Of a DNA stretch of 8,682 nucleotides, positions 7,634 through 8,682 are shown piece by piece. The DNA is from Methylobacter sp. (lineage in GTDB: Bacteria > Pseudomonadota > Gammaproteobacteria > Methylococcales > Methylomonadaceae): the NCBI GenBank assembly GCA_003158415.1, contig PMJA01000305.1, positions 1 to 8,682 of the forward strand, in the 5' to 3' direction. Position numbers and translations under genes: made by a program. Every line of letters starts with the position of its first letter. Position 1 is the first letter of the stretch. The notes under the pieces are model-generated. The model was not told where the DNA came from, did no database searches, and was given only the letters and a program-made list of their open reading frames with translations.

Positions 7634-8682
7634 ATGGCTGGTCGTAACCACCTATATATTCCAGGCCCTACCAACGTGCCTAATGAAATCCTGAATGCGA
7701 TGCACATCCCTATGGAAGACCATCGTTCCCCGGTTTTCCCCAAGCTGCTCACGCCTCTATTGCAAGACCTAAAGAAAATATTCAAAACCGAAAAAGGACA
7801 AGCTTTTGTGTTTCCTGCTACCGGAACTGCGGGCTGGGAAATCGCCTTTACCAACACGTTGAATCCGGGCGATAAAGTATTGATCTATCGTTTTGGACAA
7901 TTCAGCCATTTATGGGCGGAAATGGGCAAACGCTTGGGTTTCGACGTTGAAATTCACCAGGAAACCTGGGGCAAAGGCATACCGCTGGACAAACTGGAAG
8001 CGCGCTTAAAAGAAGATACAGGCCACGAAATCAAGGCTGTTTTGGCAACACATAACGAAACCGCTACCGGCGTTACCAGCGATATAGGTGGCGTCCGTAA
8101 GGCCATGAATGCAGCCAACCACCCTGCCCTGTTATTCGTGGACGGCGTCAGCTCCATTGCCAGCCTGGATTTTCGCATGGACGAGTGGGAAGTTGACGGC
8201 GCTATCAGCGGCTCTCAAAAAGGCTTCATGATGCCGGCAGGCGGCGCATTTTTGGCATTCAGCCAAAAAGCCTTAAAAGCCACTGAAACCTCGACTTATC
8301 CGCGTTGTTTTCTGGACTTAAAAGACCAGATGAACACCAACAAAGACGGTTACACCCCGTACACACCGGCATTGCCTATCCTGTACGGCTTGCGCAAGGC
8401 ATTGGATATGTTGCTGGAAGAAGGCCTGGAAAACGTCTACGCCCGTCACCACCGCCTAGCGGAAGGCACGCGTAAAGCCGTTGCCGCCTGGGGTTTGGCT
8501 ATCTGCGCCCAACCCGGCTTCGAATCCGACACCGTGACGGCGATTATTGTCCCCGAAGACAAAGATGCCCGCACCGTCATCAGCACGGCGTTCAGTAAAT
8601 ACAATATTTCCCTGGGCGCAGGCCTTTCCGAACTGGCGGGCAAAGCCTTCCGTATCGGTCACGTCGGCGATATGAATGACGT
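7634..8682 (+). CDS. sga: Serine-glyoxylate aminotransferase (3' end cut by window edge)
   Basis: PLP-dependent class V aminotransferase that converts serine and glyoxylate to hydroxypyruvate and glycine, the first committed step of the serine cycle; cytoplasmic. I translated it by hand from ATG at 7634: 349 complete codons without a stop before the right edge. The family is about 380-400 residues, so roughly 30-50 are missing. The N-terminus MAGRNHLYIPGPTNVP is characteristic. FVFPATGTAGWE provides the cofactor phosphate loop, FVDGVSS contains D170 (pyridine-nitrogen ligand), and SGSQKGFMMPAG contains the Schiff-base lysine K196. The ribosome site AAGAGG (7621-7626) lies seven bases before the ATG. 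It is transcribed away from mcl. An alanine-glyoxylate aminotransferase is the near alternative; the mcl-mtkAB neighbours favour the serine-cycle enzyme. Hydroxypyruvate reductase would be an expected next gene beyond the edge. Confidence 0.95.
   Translation, partial: MAGRNHLYIPGPTNVPNEILNAMHIPMEDHRSPVFPKLLTPLLQDLKKIFKTEKGQAFVFPATGTAGWEIAFTNTLNPGDKVLIYRFGQFSHLWAEMGKRLGFDVEIHQETWGKGIPLDKLEARLKEDTGHEIKAVLATHNETATGVTSDIGGVRKAMNAANHPALLFVDGVSSIASLDFRMDEWEVDGAISGSQKGFMMPAGGAFLAFSQKALKATETSTYPRCFLDLKDQMNTNKDGYTPYTPALPILYGLRKALDMLLEEGLENVYARHHRLAEGTRKAVAAWGLAICAQPGFESDTVTAIIVPEDKDARTVISTAFSKYNISLGAGLSELAGKAFRIGHVGDMND

Noticed and set aside
8446..8662. Two minus-strand open frames opposite sga
   Set aside because: They lie entirely antisense to a conserved aminotransferase and overlap each other in different frames; nothing in them looks like a protein family.

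Overview
The window looks like a chromosomal segment from a gammaproteobacterial (type I, Methylococcales-like) methanotroph or a closely related methylotroph. The evidence is a set of serine-cycle enzymes (serine-glyoxylate aminotransferase, malyl-CoA lyase, both malate thiokinase subunits) next to gammaproteobacterial-type cydDC genes, at moderate GC. The taxonomic placement is inferred from gene content; no marker gene is present.

Layout. On the minus strand, from 7372 down to 1, lie mcl, mtkA, mtkB, a small zinc-ribbon/Sel1-repeat membrane protein, cydD, and cydC, which runs off the left edge. On the plus strand, from 7634 to the right edge, lies the serine-glyoxylate aminotransferase gene (sga), cut off at its 3' end. 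The 261-bp divergent gap between mcl and sga holds the regulatory region, with a good sigma70-like promoter pointing at mcl. There is no gene-free stretch over 300 bp.

Function. Sga makes glycine and hydroxypyruvate from glyoxylate and serine. MtkAB activates malate to malyl-CoA, and Mcl splits it to acetyl-CoA and glyoxylate, which returns to Sga. These four proteins therefore form the glyoxylate-regenerating arm of the serine cycle. No PEP carboxylase gene lies in the cluster. CydDC is the heterodimeric ABC exporter of cysteine/glutathione needed for assembly of cytochrome bd oxidase and periplasmic cytochromes. It is metabolically unrelated and probably a separate functional unit downstream, although all six minus-strand genes point the same way with short gaps.

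The most unusual feature is a GC-rich palindromic repeat-like sequence inside cydC. It is read in frame and adds a PPLPSGEGRGEG-type peptide to the linker between the membrane and ATPase domains. A second repeat-like inverted repeat overlaps the mcl stop codon. I did not see a convincing new multi-gene system here; most of the window is recognisable metabolism and transport.
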